From: Lachancea kluyveri NRRL Y-12651
Lineage: Eukaryota; Ascomycota; Saccharomycetes; Saccharomycetales; Saccharomycetaceae
Length of the DNA stretch: 64,000 bases
Direction: 5' to 3'
Assembly: GCA_000149225.2 (NCBI GenBank)
Contig: CM000689.1
Location: forward strand, 1 to 64,000
Shown: piece by piece, positions 22,119 to 32,165 of the stretch
How the letters are laid out: every line of letters begins with the position of its first letter
How positions within the stretch are numbered: the first letter of the stretch is position 1
Notes under the pieces: model-generated
Told to the model about the DNA's origin: nothing
Seen by the model: only the letters and a program-made list of their open reading frames with translations
Databases searched by the model: none
Made by a program: the position numbers and the translations under genes

Positions 22119-23831
22119 CTATAGGTTCTCGCTCGTGTTCACAATGTACTCGTACAAAAACGCAATTGTCGACAGATGACTAGATAGCTTGATGCTTTCG
22201 TTAACGCTGTGTATGGTACCGATAACAGATGGCTCTAAGATAGCACCCCAGAACCTGTAGATGTTTTTGGTAAGCTTCCAGTAGTGCTTAGTGTCAGTGT
22301 TTCCTGTAATCAAGCCAGGAGTGACATAAAAATCAATCTCTTCGGTGCCGTTAAAGATGTGATTTGCAAACGTGTCCTGAATTGTGCCTGCAAATAATTC
22401 CCAAACTGGAGAACCCTTTGTTGGGGAATGGGGAGCAGGCTCCAGCCCGCCCTTTTCAAAAATTTCTATCAAACCATTGGTCGTTTCCGGAATGATAACT
22501 TTGCCGTCTAAGGACAAGCCGTAATTGAGCTGCAGGGCGACGGATCTGGCTATCGACAAGTCGTGTTCCAAGGTTTCGTTCACAGAAGAGGTGATGTCGA
22601 TTCTATGGTTCACGACAAAAGTGGTGAGTTCTGGCAGGGCGTTGGACTTGACGCCGCCATGGATGATGTCGACAGCCTGGGTCGTTCTGATCAGCGCGTC
22701 CAACATCCGGTCCCTTTGCAAAAACGAGATCACACGTTCCTTTTGCTTTGGGTCATACGGAGACTCGAGTATTGCCTTTCTCACCGCATCGGGCCAGTCA
22801 TCGTTGTGTTCTGCGACACAGTTCAGCGCTTGCATGAATGGATTTTCCGGGGTCAAATTGGCACTGAACGGGGTTTTCTCCAACTGGGAGATTAGCTCTG
22901 CGGCAACACCGATCGTGGTGTGAGCCGGAGGCGCTGAGGAGTGCCCACCCTGGCCGTGAACCACAACTTCAAGGTCGAGATAGCCCTTCTCCGCGGTGAT
23001 TGGGGCTGCAAAGTACAGGTTCTCTTTGATTCTCAAGACGGGGGCACCTTCGTCAACAACGGCATAGATACCGTCCTCGCCGTATCTGTTGTAAAGGACC
23101 TTGTTCAAGTACTTGGCACCGACCGAGCCATGGGCTTCCTCGTCGGAGCCCAGAGCAATGATGACGGTTCTGGTGGGCTCGAATCCGTCTTTCAGCAGCT
23201 GTTCGACGGCTTGCAGCTCACCAATCAGGGAATTCTTGCAGTCCAAAGAGCCTCTGCCGTAGACCAGGTCTGTGTCTGGCTCGTGGAAGCCAGAGTAGGG
23301 TGGGTGCTTCCAACTGTCGTATGTGTCCGGGTTAACCGGAACAACGTCTTGGTGAGCGGCTAGCATCACCGGCTTCAGGGACTGGTCTTTTCCTTCCCAG
23401 GTGTACAGCAAAGAGACCTCGTTGACTTTCTCAACCTTCAAATGCTTGTAAACCAGTGGAAAGGTCTCTTGCAGGTATTCGTGGAGCTCGAAAAAGCGGG
23501 CATAGTATTCGATGTCATCCTTGGGTTCCGGGTGTTCGTCTTCTATTTCAGTTGGGATTTGCACGGCACCGACAAGCTTCTTCAATGCTTCTTCTCTAAA
23601 GCTTGGGTCGTACAGTATTGTATCCACGGACTTGTCAAAGTTTGGAGAGATTGCCCTGGTTTTGGGGCATTGAGGCTCGGAGACCGTTGGGATTTCTTCG
23701 CTCCGGCTGGAGTTCAGTTTGGAAATACCAAAAAACAAGGCACTAATGATAATCAGAATTGGCCCTCTGTATTTTTGAAAAAAATTGGGGCGCGCGTCTG
23801 GGGCTTTTCTCTCAGCCTTTGAATTGTCCAT
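22119..23831 (-). CDS. CPS1: Vacuolar carboxypeptidase S
   Basis: This 570-residue peptidase of family M20 (S. cerevisiae Cps1 has 576) removes C-terminal residues from small peptides in the vacuole and helps in using peptides as a nitrogen source. A short cytosolic tail with lysines is followed by one membrane anchor (about residues 28-42, ILIIISALFFGISKL). The di-zinc site motifs are present: LAAHQDVVPV (His, Asp), GRGSLDCK (bridging Asp), ALGSDEEAHGS (Glu pair) and the late His in NTDTKHYW. In S. cerevisiae the enzyme reaches the vacuole through the multivesicular-body route after ubiquitination of its tail; the anchor and lysines fit that. It converges with the broken transporter, 310 bases away. 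Confidence 0.96.
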   Translation of the reverse strand: MDNSKAERKAPDARPNFFQKYRGPILIIISALFFGISKLNSSRSEEIPTVSEPQCPKTRAISPNFDKSVDTILYDPSFREEALKKLVGAVQIPTEIEDEHPEPKDDIEYYARFFELHEYLQETFPLVYKHLKVEKVNEVSLLYTWEGKDQSLKPVMLAAHQDVVPVNPDTYDSWKHPPYSGFHEPDTDLVYGRGSLDCKNSLIGELQAVEQLLKDGFEPTRTVIIALGSDEEAHGSVGAKYLNKVLYNRYGEDGIYAVVDEGAPVLRIKENLYFAAPITAEKGYLDLEVVVHGQGGHSSAPPAHTTIGVAAELISQLEKTPFSANLTPENPFMQALNCVAEHNDDWPDAVRKAILESPYDPKQKERVISFLQRDRMLDALIRTTQAVDIIHGGVKSNALPELTTFVVNHRIDITSSVNETLEHDLSIARSVALQLNYGLSLDGKVIIPETTNGLIEIFEKGGLEPAPHSPTKGSPVWELFAGTIQDTFANHIFNGTEEIDFYVTPGLITGNTDTKHYWKLTKNIYRFWGAILEPSVIGTIHSVNESIKLSSHLSTIAFLYEYIVNTSENL

Positions 23832-24777
23832 CTATGTTTTTTTTTTTCGTTTTTTTTCACTTGGACAAAAGAAGGTTCTTGGTGTTTTTGCTTGGAAAAT
23901 GGGTTCTGATAATGTGTTGGTCAAGGTGACGATTATTTTTTTTTTTTTTACTTTTACTCGCCTTTCCATCTTCGCCCTTTGTTCTTTCGCCCCTTTTGTC
24001 CCCTTTATTCCTTTCCCACGTCTTATCTCAACAGATTTTTACCTACTTTAAGATCTGCGAAGTCAAGGTCGGGCTCTTCACGTGCTTTCAATTACGGTAT
24101 ACGGTCTGGTCCCGGTGCGGTGTACTTGGGCACGTTCCTTTTTCTTTTCTTGTGCGTGGAAAGCTCACTTTTTCTTCAAACGCTTAAGGCGGCTCTGTGG
24201 CTGGGTTTTGTTTCTTGCGATCGTTATGCCGCAGCGGTCCGTCCCGTAGGGATCCTTCCTGAGTATTTGTGTCACCGCAACAGAAAGCGCACAGTGCATG
24301 CTGCCTACCGCAGAACTGTTCGTTCGCCTTCTGCACTCCATTGTTGTTCCCCTTCACCTCCCTTCCCCAATAAAAACCGCACACCAATGTGTACAGAAGG
24401 CCTCCCGCACTTCCCGCCTTGCGAGCGAGCCTTTTTGGACTGAGGAGGCTCGAAATCTTTGCGCAAAGAAAACGCATCAGCACATTGCCATCCATACCTG
24501 AGCGTCTGCTTTCACGACAACGTGTTGAAAGATGGGGGAGGTACGTTTGGACGGATGCCGACGTTAGTAAATAGACCTAACATACAGGCTTTTTAGGTGC
24601 AGCTCTGCACGGGCGTGTGGGCGTGTGGTCGTAAACATATGTAAGGCCAAAATCACATGGATCGTGGAAAGCTTTACTTCAGTGATTCTTGCATAGGCGT
24701 TTTGAAGGTAACTATTGTAGTTTAAGGGGTATAGAGTGTATATTTGTAAAATTATAAGCGTGTTTAACGGGCTGGAT
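23832..24777. other. Intergenic region between CPS1 promoter and adhesin 3' end
   Basis: About 950 bases. It has T-runs at 23836-23860 and 23936-23949, which fit the CPS1 promoter. No protein-like frame or RNA gene was recognised. Confidence 0.5.
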
Positions 24778-27700
24778 TCAGCCTAGAACTGCGAGAGCAA
24801 TTGCGGCAATCAAGCTAACACTACCGAGGTGTGTAGGACGAGCAGCTGCACCTTCAAATGTGAAAGGAGAAAGCGCACTAGCAGTTGTGACAGATGGGGT
24901 GAACGTAGCGAACGTTGTGGACGCCAAAGAACCAGTATTGGAAGAGCCTGAGTTGCTGTTACCAGAATTAGAAGAGCCTGAGTTGCTGTTACCAGTACCG
25001 GAAGAGCCTGAGTTGCTGTTACCAGTACCGGAAGAGCCTGAGTTGCTGTTACCAGTACCGGAAGAGCCTGAGTCACTGTTACCAGTACCGGAAAAGCCTG
25101 AGTCACTGTTACCAGTACCGGAAGAGCCTGAGTCACTGTTACCAGTATTGGAAGAGCCTGAGTTGCTGTTACCAGAATTAGAAGAGCCTGAGTTGCTGTT
25201 ACCAGTACCGGAAGAGCCTGAGTCACTGTTACCAGTACCGGAAGAGCCTGGGTTGCTGTTACCAGAATTAGAAGAGCCTGAGTTGCTGTTACCAGTACCG
25301 GAAGTGGCAGGGCTAGAGCTTGCGACAGTACTAAATCCAGTGTTTTGGGTAACAGGAGCCGGTGTCTGTTGTCTCGTGCTAATTGGGTTGAGGGTATCTG
25401 TAGGGGAAATCACGGCAGGTGTGCCGGATATACTGTTAGAGTTATTAGATGTAGTGGCATTCGGGTAAATTGGACCAGGCGTGGAAGTAGTGTAAGCAGG
25501 TGGAATAGATAGTCCAGAACCACCGCTAGGTTGCACAGTGTAGGTTGTAGAAGCTATGCTTGCTGCACCGTTAGAGCCGGTAGTAGACATGAACGAAACT
25601 ACCTCGGTGTACGTGCCGGCATCACTGCCAGAACTCTTGGTTTCGGTCGTGGTGTAAGCAGGTGGGATAGATAGTCCAGAAGAAGCAGCATTAGGTTGCA
25701 CAGTGTAGGTTGTAGAAGCTATGCTTGCTGCACCGTTAGAGTCGGTAGTAGACATGAACGAAACTACCTCGGTGTACGTGCCGGCATCACTGCCAGAACT
25801 CTTGGTTTCGGTCGTGGTGTAAGCAGGTGGGATACTCAATCCAGAACCACCGCTAGGTTGCACAGTGTAGGTTGTAGAAGCTATGCTTGCTGCACCGTTA
25901 GAGCCGGTAGTAGACATGAACGAAACTACCTCGGTGTACGTGCCGGCATCACTGCCAGAACTCTTGGTTTCGGTCGTGGTGTAAGCAGGTGGGATAGATA
26001 GTCCAGAAGAAGCAGCATTAGGTTGCACAGTGTAGGTTGTAGAAGCTATGCTTGCTGCACCGTTAGAGTCGGTAGTAGACATGAACGAAACTACCTCGGT
26101 GTACGTGCCGGCATCACTGCCAGAACTCTTGGTTTCGGTCGTGGTGTAAGCAGGTGGGATACTCAATCCAGAACCACCGCTAGGTTGCACAGTGTAGGTT
26201 GTAGAAGCTATGCTTGCTGCACCGTTAGAGCCGGTAGTAGACATGAACGAAACTACCTCGGTGTACGTGCCGGCATCACTGCCAGAACTCTTGGTTTCGG
26301 TCGTGGTGTAAGCAGGTGGGATAGATAGTCCAGAAGAAGCAGCATTAGGTTGCACAGTGTAGGTTGTAGAAGCTATGCTTGCTGCACCGTTAGAGTCGGT
26401 AGTAGACATGAACGAAACTACCTCGGTGTACGTGCCGGCATCACTGCCAGAACTCTTGGTTTCAGTCGTGGTGTAAGCAGGTGGGATACTCAATCCAGAA
26501 CCACCGCTAAGTTGCACAGTGTATGTTGTAGAAGCGATACTTGCTGCACCGTTAGAGTCGGTAGTAGACATGAACGAAACTACCTCGGTGTACGTGCCGG
26601 CATCACTGCCAGAACTCTTGGTTTCGGTCGTGGTGTAAGCAGGTGGGATAGATAGTCCAGAACCACCGCTAGGTTGCACAGTGTAGGTTGTAGAAGCTAT
26701 GCTTGCTGCACCGTTAGAGTCGGTAGTAGACATGAACGAAACTACCTCGGTGTACGTGCCGGCATCACTGCCAGAACTCTTGGTTTCGGTCGTGGTGTAA
26801 GCAGGTGGGATAGATAGTCCAGAACCACCGCTAGGTTGCACAGTGTAGGTTGTAGAAGCTATGCTTGCTGCACCGTTAGAGTCGGTAGTAGACATGAACG
26901 AAACTACCTCGGTGTACGTGCCGGCATCACTGCCAGAACTCTTGGTTTCGGTCGTGGTGTAAGCAGGTGGGATACTCAATCCAGAACTACCGCTAGGTTG
27001 CACAGTGTATGTTGTAGAAGCTATGCTTGCTGCACCGTTAGAGTCGGTAGTAGACATGAACGAAACTACCTCGGTGTACGTGCCGGCATCACTGCCAGAA
27101 CTCTTGGTTTCGGTCGTGGTGTAAGCAGGTGGGATAGATAGTCCAGAAGAAGCTCTGCTACTAACTAAGGATTCGCTTGGAGCCACTGATGATTCACTCG
27201 AAGCTGTAGCTGATTCACTCGAAGCTGTAGCTGATTCACTCGAAGCTGTAGCTGATTCACTCGAAGCTGTAGCTGATTCACTTGGAGATGCAGAGGACTC
27301 GATCGACGCGGTGGCTGATTCACTCGAAACTGCTGATGATCCACTCGAAGCTGTAGCTGATTCACTTGGAGATGCAGAGGACTCGATCGACGCGGTGGCT
27401 GATTCACTCGAAACTGCTGATGATCCACTCGAAGCTGTAGCTGATTCACTTGGAGATGCAGAGGACTCGATCGACGCGGTGGCTGATTCACTCGAAACTG
27501 CTGATGATCCACTCGAAGCTGTAGCTGATTCGCTCGAAACGGAGGAAGAGCTACTTGTTGTGCTTCTTTCGAACCACGGAATTGCTGGACAAACAGAACA
27601 GACGGCCGGCTTGCTGGATGTAACAGTGCCATCGTAAAAAATAGCGCCGTTTGAAACTGTTCCCACACCTGAACCGTAGGCTGCATTTCCAATTCTAAAC

Positions 27701-28587
27701 TTTGTAGAATCGTAGCCAGTGCCAATGTACACTTGGTAAGTATACGTCCCATACTTGATGGACAGCAGACCAGCAGTACTATCATAGGTATAAGAGGAAA
27801 TAGGTACATTCAAGCCAACAAAGTTGCCTCCTCCCAGCCCGGCCACGGTGAAACTGAAAGTGGGGGAATATGCGTCGATTCTCAGATTGGATGAACGCGA
27901 GCTGAGATAAATTGTCTGGCCCTGTAACTTTCTTGTGTTTGCATTGGTGACCCACATCGTCGAGTTAGCACCCACATCGATACAACCATTACCGGTAACT
28001 GTACTTCCCTGGAAGTAGAGTCCGTTAATGAGGCAAAAAGTACCATCGTTTGTAATTGTTTTGTCGTCCTGTCCCAAGTGCATCGAACCGCCACTCCTCG
28101 AAACTGTCTGGCTGTAAACTATAACACCTTTGTTGACAAAAGTGTTGTACGGAGCAATCCAGTAAGTTGAGCCACCAGTATTCCCGATACCGTTAAAAAA
28201 CAAATTACCGTTGTTGAGAAAGCTTGAGCCATAAAAGTCGTACGTTGGCGCACTTGTACCGTTTCTGTGATCAACGACAATCACACCATTGTTGGTAACT
28301 ACATTTGATGAGCCTATGACATCCACGGTTATACCGGTGACATGTTTGGCGTCACCGATGTATAGCGCACCATTTACTGTCAGGTCCGAATAAAAGTCAT
28401 GCGTGTATCCAGATATGATAGCGAGATACGCGTTTGAATCGACAGTCACTTTATCTTGGAAGATTGTGTCTCCGACGTCTAGGATGGTATCCGAAGATAC
28501 CGTGTATGGTGATCTGTAGACAGCACTTTCAGCTACCTTCACGAAAAGCAAAGAGACCAGCAACAGTGAGCTGAAAACCGTCTGCAT
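24778..28587 (-). CDS. GPI-anchored cell-wall adhesin with Hyr/Iff-type N-terminal domain
   Basis: This 1269-residue cell-surface protein has: a signal peptide (about 1-21, ending VAESA); an N-terminal domain of about 320 residues rich in beta-helix-like turns (NNGVIVVDH, LNNGNLFFNG, FVNKGVIVYS, ITNDGTFCLI) that fits the hyphally regulated cell-wall protein domain of Candida Hyr/Iff and related yeast adhesins; a CSVCPAIPWF cysteine pair; a Ser-rich stretch with three 28-residue repeats; ten 54-residue Thr/Ser-rich repeats (SGLSIPPAYTTTETKSSG...) plus a partial one; a GNSNSGSSGT decapeptide array; and a C-terminal hydrophobic tail (VSLIAAIALAVLG) as expected for GPI attachment. A TATA box lies about 85 bases upstream. 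Ligand unknown. Copy number may differ between strains. Confidence 0.93.
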   Translation of the reverse strand: MQTVFSSLLLVSLLFVKVAESAVYRSPYTVSSDTILDVGDTIFQDKVTVDSNAYLAIISGYTHDFYSDLTVNGALYIGDAKHVTGITVDVIGSSNVVTNNGVIVVDHRNGTSAPTYDFYGSSFLNNGNLFFNGIGNTGGSTYWIAPYNTFVNKGVIVYSQTVSRSGGSMHLGQDDKTITNDGTFCLINGLYFQGSTVTGNGCIDVGANSTMWVTNANTRKLQGQTIYLSSRSSNLRIDAYSPTFSFTVAGLGGGNFVGLNVPISSYTYDSTAGLLSIKYGTYTYQVYIGTGYDSTKFRIGNAAYGSGVGTVSNGAIFYDGTVTSSKPAVCSVCPAIPWFERSTTSSSSSVSSESATASSGSSAVSSESATASIESSASPSESATASSGSSAVSSESATASIESSASPSESATASSGSSAVSSESATASIESSASPSESATASSESATASSESATASSESATASSESSVAPSESLVSSRASSGLSIPPAYTTTETKSSGSDAGTYTEVVSFMSTTDSNGAASIASTTYTVQPSGSSGLSIPPAYTTTETKSSGSDAGTYTEVVSFMSTTDSNGAASIASTTYTVQPSGGSGLSIPPAYTTTETKSSGSDAGTYTEVVSFMSTTDSNGAASIASTTYTVQPSGGSGLSIPPAYTTTETKSSGSDAGTYTEVVSFMSTTDSNGAASIASTTYTVQLSGGSGLSIPPAYTTTETKSSGSDAGTYTEVVSFMSTTDSNGAASIASTTYTVQPNAASSGLSIPPAYTTTETKSSGSDAGTYTEVVSFMSTTGSNGAASIASTTYTVQPSGGSGLSIPPAYTTTETKSSGSDAGTYTEVVSFMSTTDSNGAASIASTTYTVQPNAASSGLSIPPAYTTTETKSSGSDAGTYTEVVSFMSTTGSNGAASIASTTYTVQPSGGSGLSIPPAYTTTETKSSGSDAGTYTEVVSFMSTTDSNGAASIASTTYTVQPNAASSGLSIPPAYTTTETKSSGSDAGTYTEVVSFMSTTGSNGAASIASTTYTVQPSGGSGLSIPPAYTTSTPGPIYPNATTSNNSNSISGTPAVISPTDTLNPISTRQQTPAPVTQNTGFSTVASSSPATSGTGNSNSGSSNSGNSNPGSSGTGNSDSGSSGTGNSNSGSSNSGNSNSGSSNTGNSDSGSSGTGNSDSGFSGTGNSDSGSSGTGNSNSGSSGTGNSNSGSSGTGNSNSGSSNSGNSNSGSSNTGSLASTTFATFTPSVTTASALSPFTFEGAAARPTHLGSVSLIAAIALAVLG
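24935..25305. repeat. 30-bp coding minisatellite (decapeptide array)
   Basis: About twelve 30-base units encode GTGNSNSGSS-like decapeptides near the C-terminus of the adhesin. Variants alternate Asn/Asp and GT/NS. This low-complexity stalk probably lifts the ligand-binding domain off the wall. The strand bias leaves an antisense frame open, which is not a gene. Confidence 0.88.
25490..27150. repeat. Adhesin 162/165-bp tandem repeats with a 327-bp higher-order unit
   Basis: Ten full copies encode a 54- or 55-residue Thr/Ser repeat, with a partial copy at the C-terminal side. At 25510-26500 the copies alternate in strict pairs (QPNAAS/TDSNG copy, then QPSGG/TTGSNG copy), which makes a 327-bp dimer repeated three times at nearly full identity. 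The rest are monomeric copies. The pattern shows recent expansion of a dimer by unequal exchange or replication slippage. Four identical-looking 101-residue antisense frames are by-products. Confidence 0.9.
27160..27560. repeat. 84-bp and 21-bp Ser-rich coding repeats in adhesin
   Basis: Three copies of an 84-base unit encode 28 residues (SSGSSAVSSESATAS... type) and about four copies of a 21-base unit encode SSESATA. They follow the N-terminal domain of the adhesin and are a second, separate repeat class in the same gene. Confidence 0.85.
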
Positions 28588-31500
28588 CTTGATTCTTGTT
28601 TTTCTGTTTATTCCTAAACTAAAATTTCACATTTATTTTACCAAAAGATGGGATGAATATCGCAGACTTTTATATCACTTACAGATCCTGGATGTTTAGA
28701 CCTTTGGTACAGTGAGAGTTTTTTTGGATTTACGAGAGCACAAATTCAAACATTGTCTATTGCCAGATAGTATTTACGTACAAGAAAGCAACAATTTGAA
28801 ATTTTTGTAAAACCAGATGCCTGGTATGCATTATTCAAAATGGTTACTGCGATCTACATCTTAAACATTCCCTTTTTTTGCAATAACACACATACGATTC
28901 GGGAACGCTATGTATCTCGACCTCTCTTAAAATCAGTGAATGAAAATATTCTCATATTGTCTGGCGTCAACTGCATGCTCTCTTTCAGGCATCGGATCCT
29001 GCTCGAAGGAAAAATGCATGTGGGAAGAAAGCTTTGTCAGATTTTTTCGATTCAAATGTTGCATGCATAGACGTATTTTCAGAACGCTTGGTGGAACGAA
29101 AAATACAATAACACCCAACTGTTGAAAAGGATTTACCGAAAGCAAAAAGAAAAAAGCAAAGCACTCGGAGAGCCAAAGGCTAAACTGATTTCGATGTAGT
29201 GACGGTACGGAAATGTCAGTTCCTATGGAAGAGAGTTGCTCTCCGTGCCAAATCTCCTTCCCACGTGTACCGTCTTATTCCCAGAACTCCTGCATCCGCT
29301 TCTTAGGCATTTTCTCTTGGTGCTTGCTTCTCAGAATAGCGTAATAAATATCCCTCAGCCTCTGTAAGTTTTGCACCAAAAGTATTAATGTTATTGGAAT
29401 GGCACATGATGAAACATTTTTCGGGATTTTCTTGCTACTTTTACCATGCATTTCTCTAGATCTGTGACATCTAAGTCGCCTTGGACACCCATGTCTTTCT
29501 TGTTTTTTTTTTTTTGGACTGACAGGGAAAACTTTTCTTAGCTGTGCCACAATGTTGTGTACTGTCGCTTTTTGTCAAAATCTGGAGCAACTTCCTTTGT
29601 GTTCACGACCCCCTAAACCTAGGTGGGACCAGAGAGCAATGCGAAATGTGTACAAAATTTGCTCAATTTCCTTTAATAGTCCACACAACTAGATCAGCAT
29701 GCAGGTCATAACATAGCTTTCACAGTTCGATAAGGCAAATACGTTTCTTTTTGCTTTTTTTTTCTTTTTGTTTATTCCCTAGGCCGCCGGTTATTAAGTG
29801 ATTTTTCTTCTGGAGTAGTGATCGATTGTTTAACAGTGGCATTCGGCACTCAATTGTGGAGCTCCCAGCCCGCAAGCAAGAATGTTTGTTTCGATACACC
29901 TACGTCAATATCAGATACTAAATAAGAAGGTATTAAGGCTGCTTACTTTACACTCGTAATTTTGAGGCGGTGTTACTAAGCTGCAAAGGCTATGTTTTTG
30001 TTTTCGTTGGGGGCTGCAGTAGAATTACCCTTCTTTACCGGCACTAGAAATATTCTTGGCAGTTCCATACAGATCCAGTTTCCTGCTTGAAGGTGCATAG
30101 ATACAGCTTACTCAGGATGCTTTTGTCCGTTTGCTCCAATTCTTTAATACGCTGATTCTTGCTGCCTTACAACTCATCTAGATGTTGTTTTTTTTTTTCA
30201 AATAGCTAAAAATTTTATGCGAACAACAGTTCTTGGTGCACCTTAACAAAGAGCTACTCAAAAATAACGCAGGTTGAGGGTATTCTCTCGTTGGAAAATA
30301 AACAGTACTGTTTTCCTGCATGCTCATGTACGCCCCAGTTTTTAGTTCAAAACATAAGATACTTTCGTAACTTGCAGTCTTGCTTCAGGGTATTAGAGTA
30401 CTGCAAATAAAATTCAAAGCAAAAGCAAGACTGTAATATGGTAAAAACAAAACAAGGGCATAACGGTCTTAGCGATATCTCTGTCCAAAGAAGAGTATAG
30501 TTATATGAGAGCAAAGAGAGGACGAGGTAGGTTATACTCTAAAAATACCACAAATGCCCATCCGAGTTTTTGGCACTAACTGTGAGTTGATCGTAAGTGA
30601 CAGAGACCACCTATTCGAATTTTACGGCTTTCGAAGTTGTTTATTTGCAGCCGACATGTGCGTACAATGGCGTCACTGAGCTAATATTTACCTCTGCCCT
30701 ATATAGGATTTACGTTTCAACGCTTCATGTAAAAGGCGCTTACCTCTGTACTACACAATCGTTCAACTTGTTATTTTTGTGGAGAATCAGTCTTCGGTTA
30801 CAGATAGGTTACAGTGCTATTGTAGTCCATCGTGGCGTATTGACAAAATTCATGGACACGGGGAAACTCTTTTTTTTTCTTTTTTTTTTTTTTGCTTTCA
30901 TGAATCTATTGTGATGGAACATCTTTAGCGTCGTTTCTTTGGCCGCAGGCATAATGCCCACTGTTCGTTCATCAAACGGTGCGCGACAGATCGGACGCAA
31001 CTTTTTTTTCATGGGGATACCGCAGCAGATGCAACTTCCCTTTCGGGCACACTAGCACGATCTGATACGTAGATCACCTTGCATAATTCTACTTTCGGAC
31101 GACTCTGCTTCTATTTCTGCAGAATATGCGCGACCGCTTTCTGGATAAAGTCATTCTAATTCAGACAAGCTTCCTCACGCTTCTCAACTAACTTTGCGTG
31201 GTAATAGTTTGAATCAGGGCATATCGTGGTCTCGCAAGGGTAAACATGCCTTTGCGGGTAAACCGTCCAGGAGCTGGCCCCTAGCTTGGAAGATGAAGAA
31301 GAAAGTGAGAAAAAAGTGCAACTTGTCTTGTTCGTTTTGAAAAATTGTAGAACCAAGGTAGAAAGCAGAGCAATAAGGGAGGGGGAAATAAAGGAAAGAA
31401 AAAAAGAAAAGAAAGAAAACACTAGAGGTTTGAGGGGTTTCAATGATAGGCAAAATTTGGGTATTAGCCTCAAGTGAGGTGTAACTTCTTTTGCCTCCTC

Positions 31501-31768
31501 CTTTGTCTTTTCCAAGCACTGTGAATCTCCGTCTAAGAAAGGTTTTTTATGATACCTAAGACGTCATTCGCAGCAGCAGAAGAGTCAGCTAGCGCGACGT
31601 TTGCGGCACCCATTCCCTCAGTACATTTCCATTGTGCATTGTTTTGTTATATATATAGATAATCCACATTACTTATACTTTTCGTATATTTCGTCTCTTT
31701 TTTGCAAAATTGCAAAGTTGTAATATTTCTACTTGAGTATTTTCTCGTAGTGCACATACGTTGTGGCG
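28588..31768. other. AT-rich gene-free stretch, 3.2 kb
   Basis: No recognisable gene. It contains the adhesin promoter (TATA-like at 28668-28675), poly-T runs near 29503-29514, 29757-29768, 30189-30199 and 30870-30893, and only short frames without family resemblance. No mating-type cassette, transposon or tRNA was recognised here. Confidence 0.55.
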
Positions 31769-31972
31769 ATGCGAGGCAAGCAAATAGACTGCGTTGCTAT
31801 CAAGGCCACCCCGGATTGTGCTCGACTGGATACAACCGAGGAGTTGATTACGAAGCAGGACAAGATTTTTCGTCTTTTACTACATAGAGCCATTGAAAAA
31901 ATTGCCGGTTTTCAAACGAGTGCTTTTCAAATGGGTGCTTTTACCCTCGCCTTAGCGAAAAACGTCACTTAG
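31769..31972 (+). CDS. Possible small protein, 67 residues, unrecognised
   Basis: An ATG-initiated frame (MRGKQIDCVAIKATPDCARL at its start) sits about 115 bases after a TATATATA stretch at 31650-31657, and it ends just before the 3' end of the permease gene on the other strand. Composition is protein-like (mixed charged and hydrophobic residues, not low in complexity), but no family is recognised. It may be a chance frame. Confidence 0.2.
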   Translation: MRGKQIDCVAIKATPDCARLDTTEELITKQDKIFRLLLHRAIEKIAGFQTSAFQMGAFTLALAKNVT

Positions 31973-32165
31973 CGTCAACCAGGCTGGACACGGAAACAAC
32001 ACGGTAAAACGAATATTTACCTTCACCCGTTTTCTTCTCCATGTTCGTCCTTTGCAAAAGCTCACGGAATCATGCACCCAAGCACAATGGCTGGAATTCC
32101 AACACTCTCACCACATCCTCAGTGGGTACCAGTTTGGATGTTTACACCCAACGAGCTCCAGTGGA

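Noticed and set aside
25696-27141. Four nearly identical 101-residue antisense frames
   Set aside because: They mirror the tandem repeats of the adhesin on the opposite strand.
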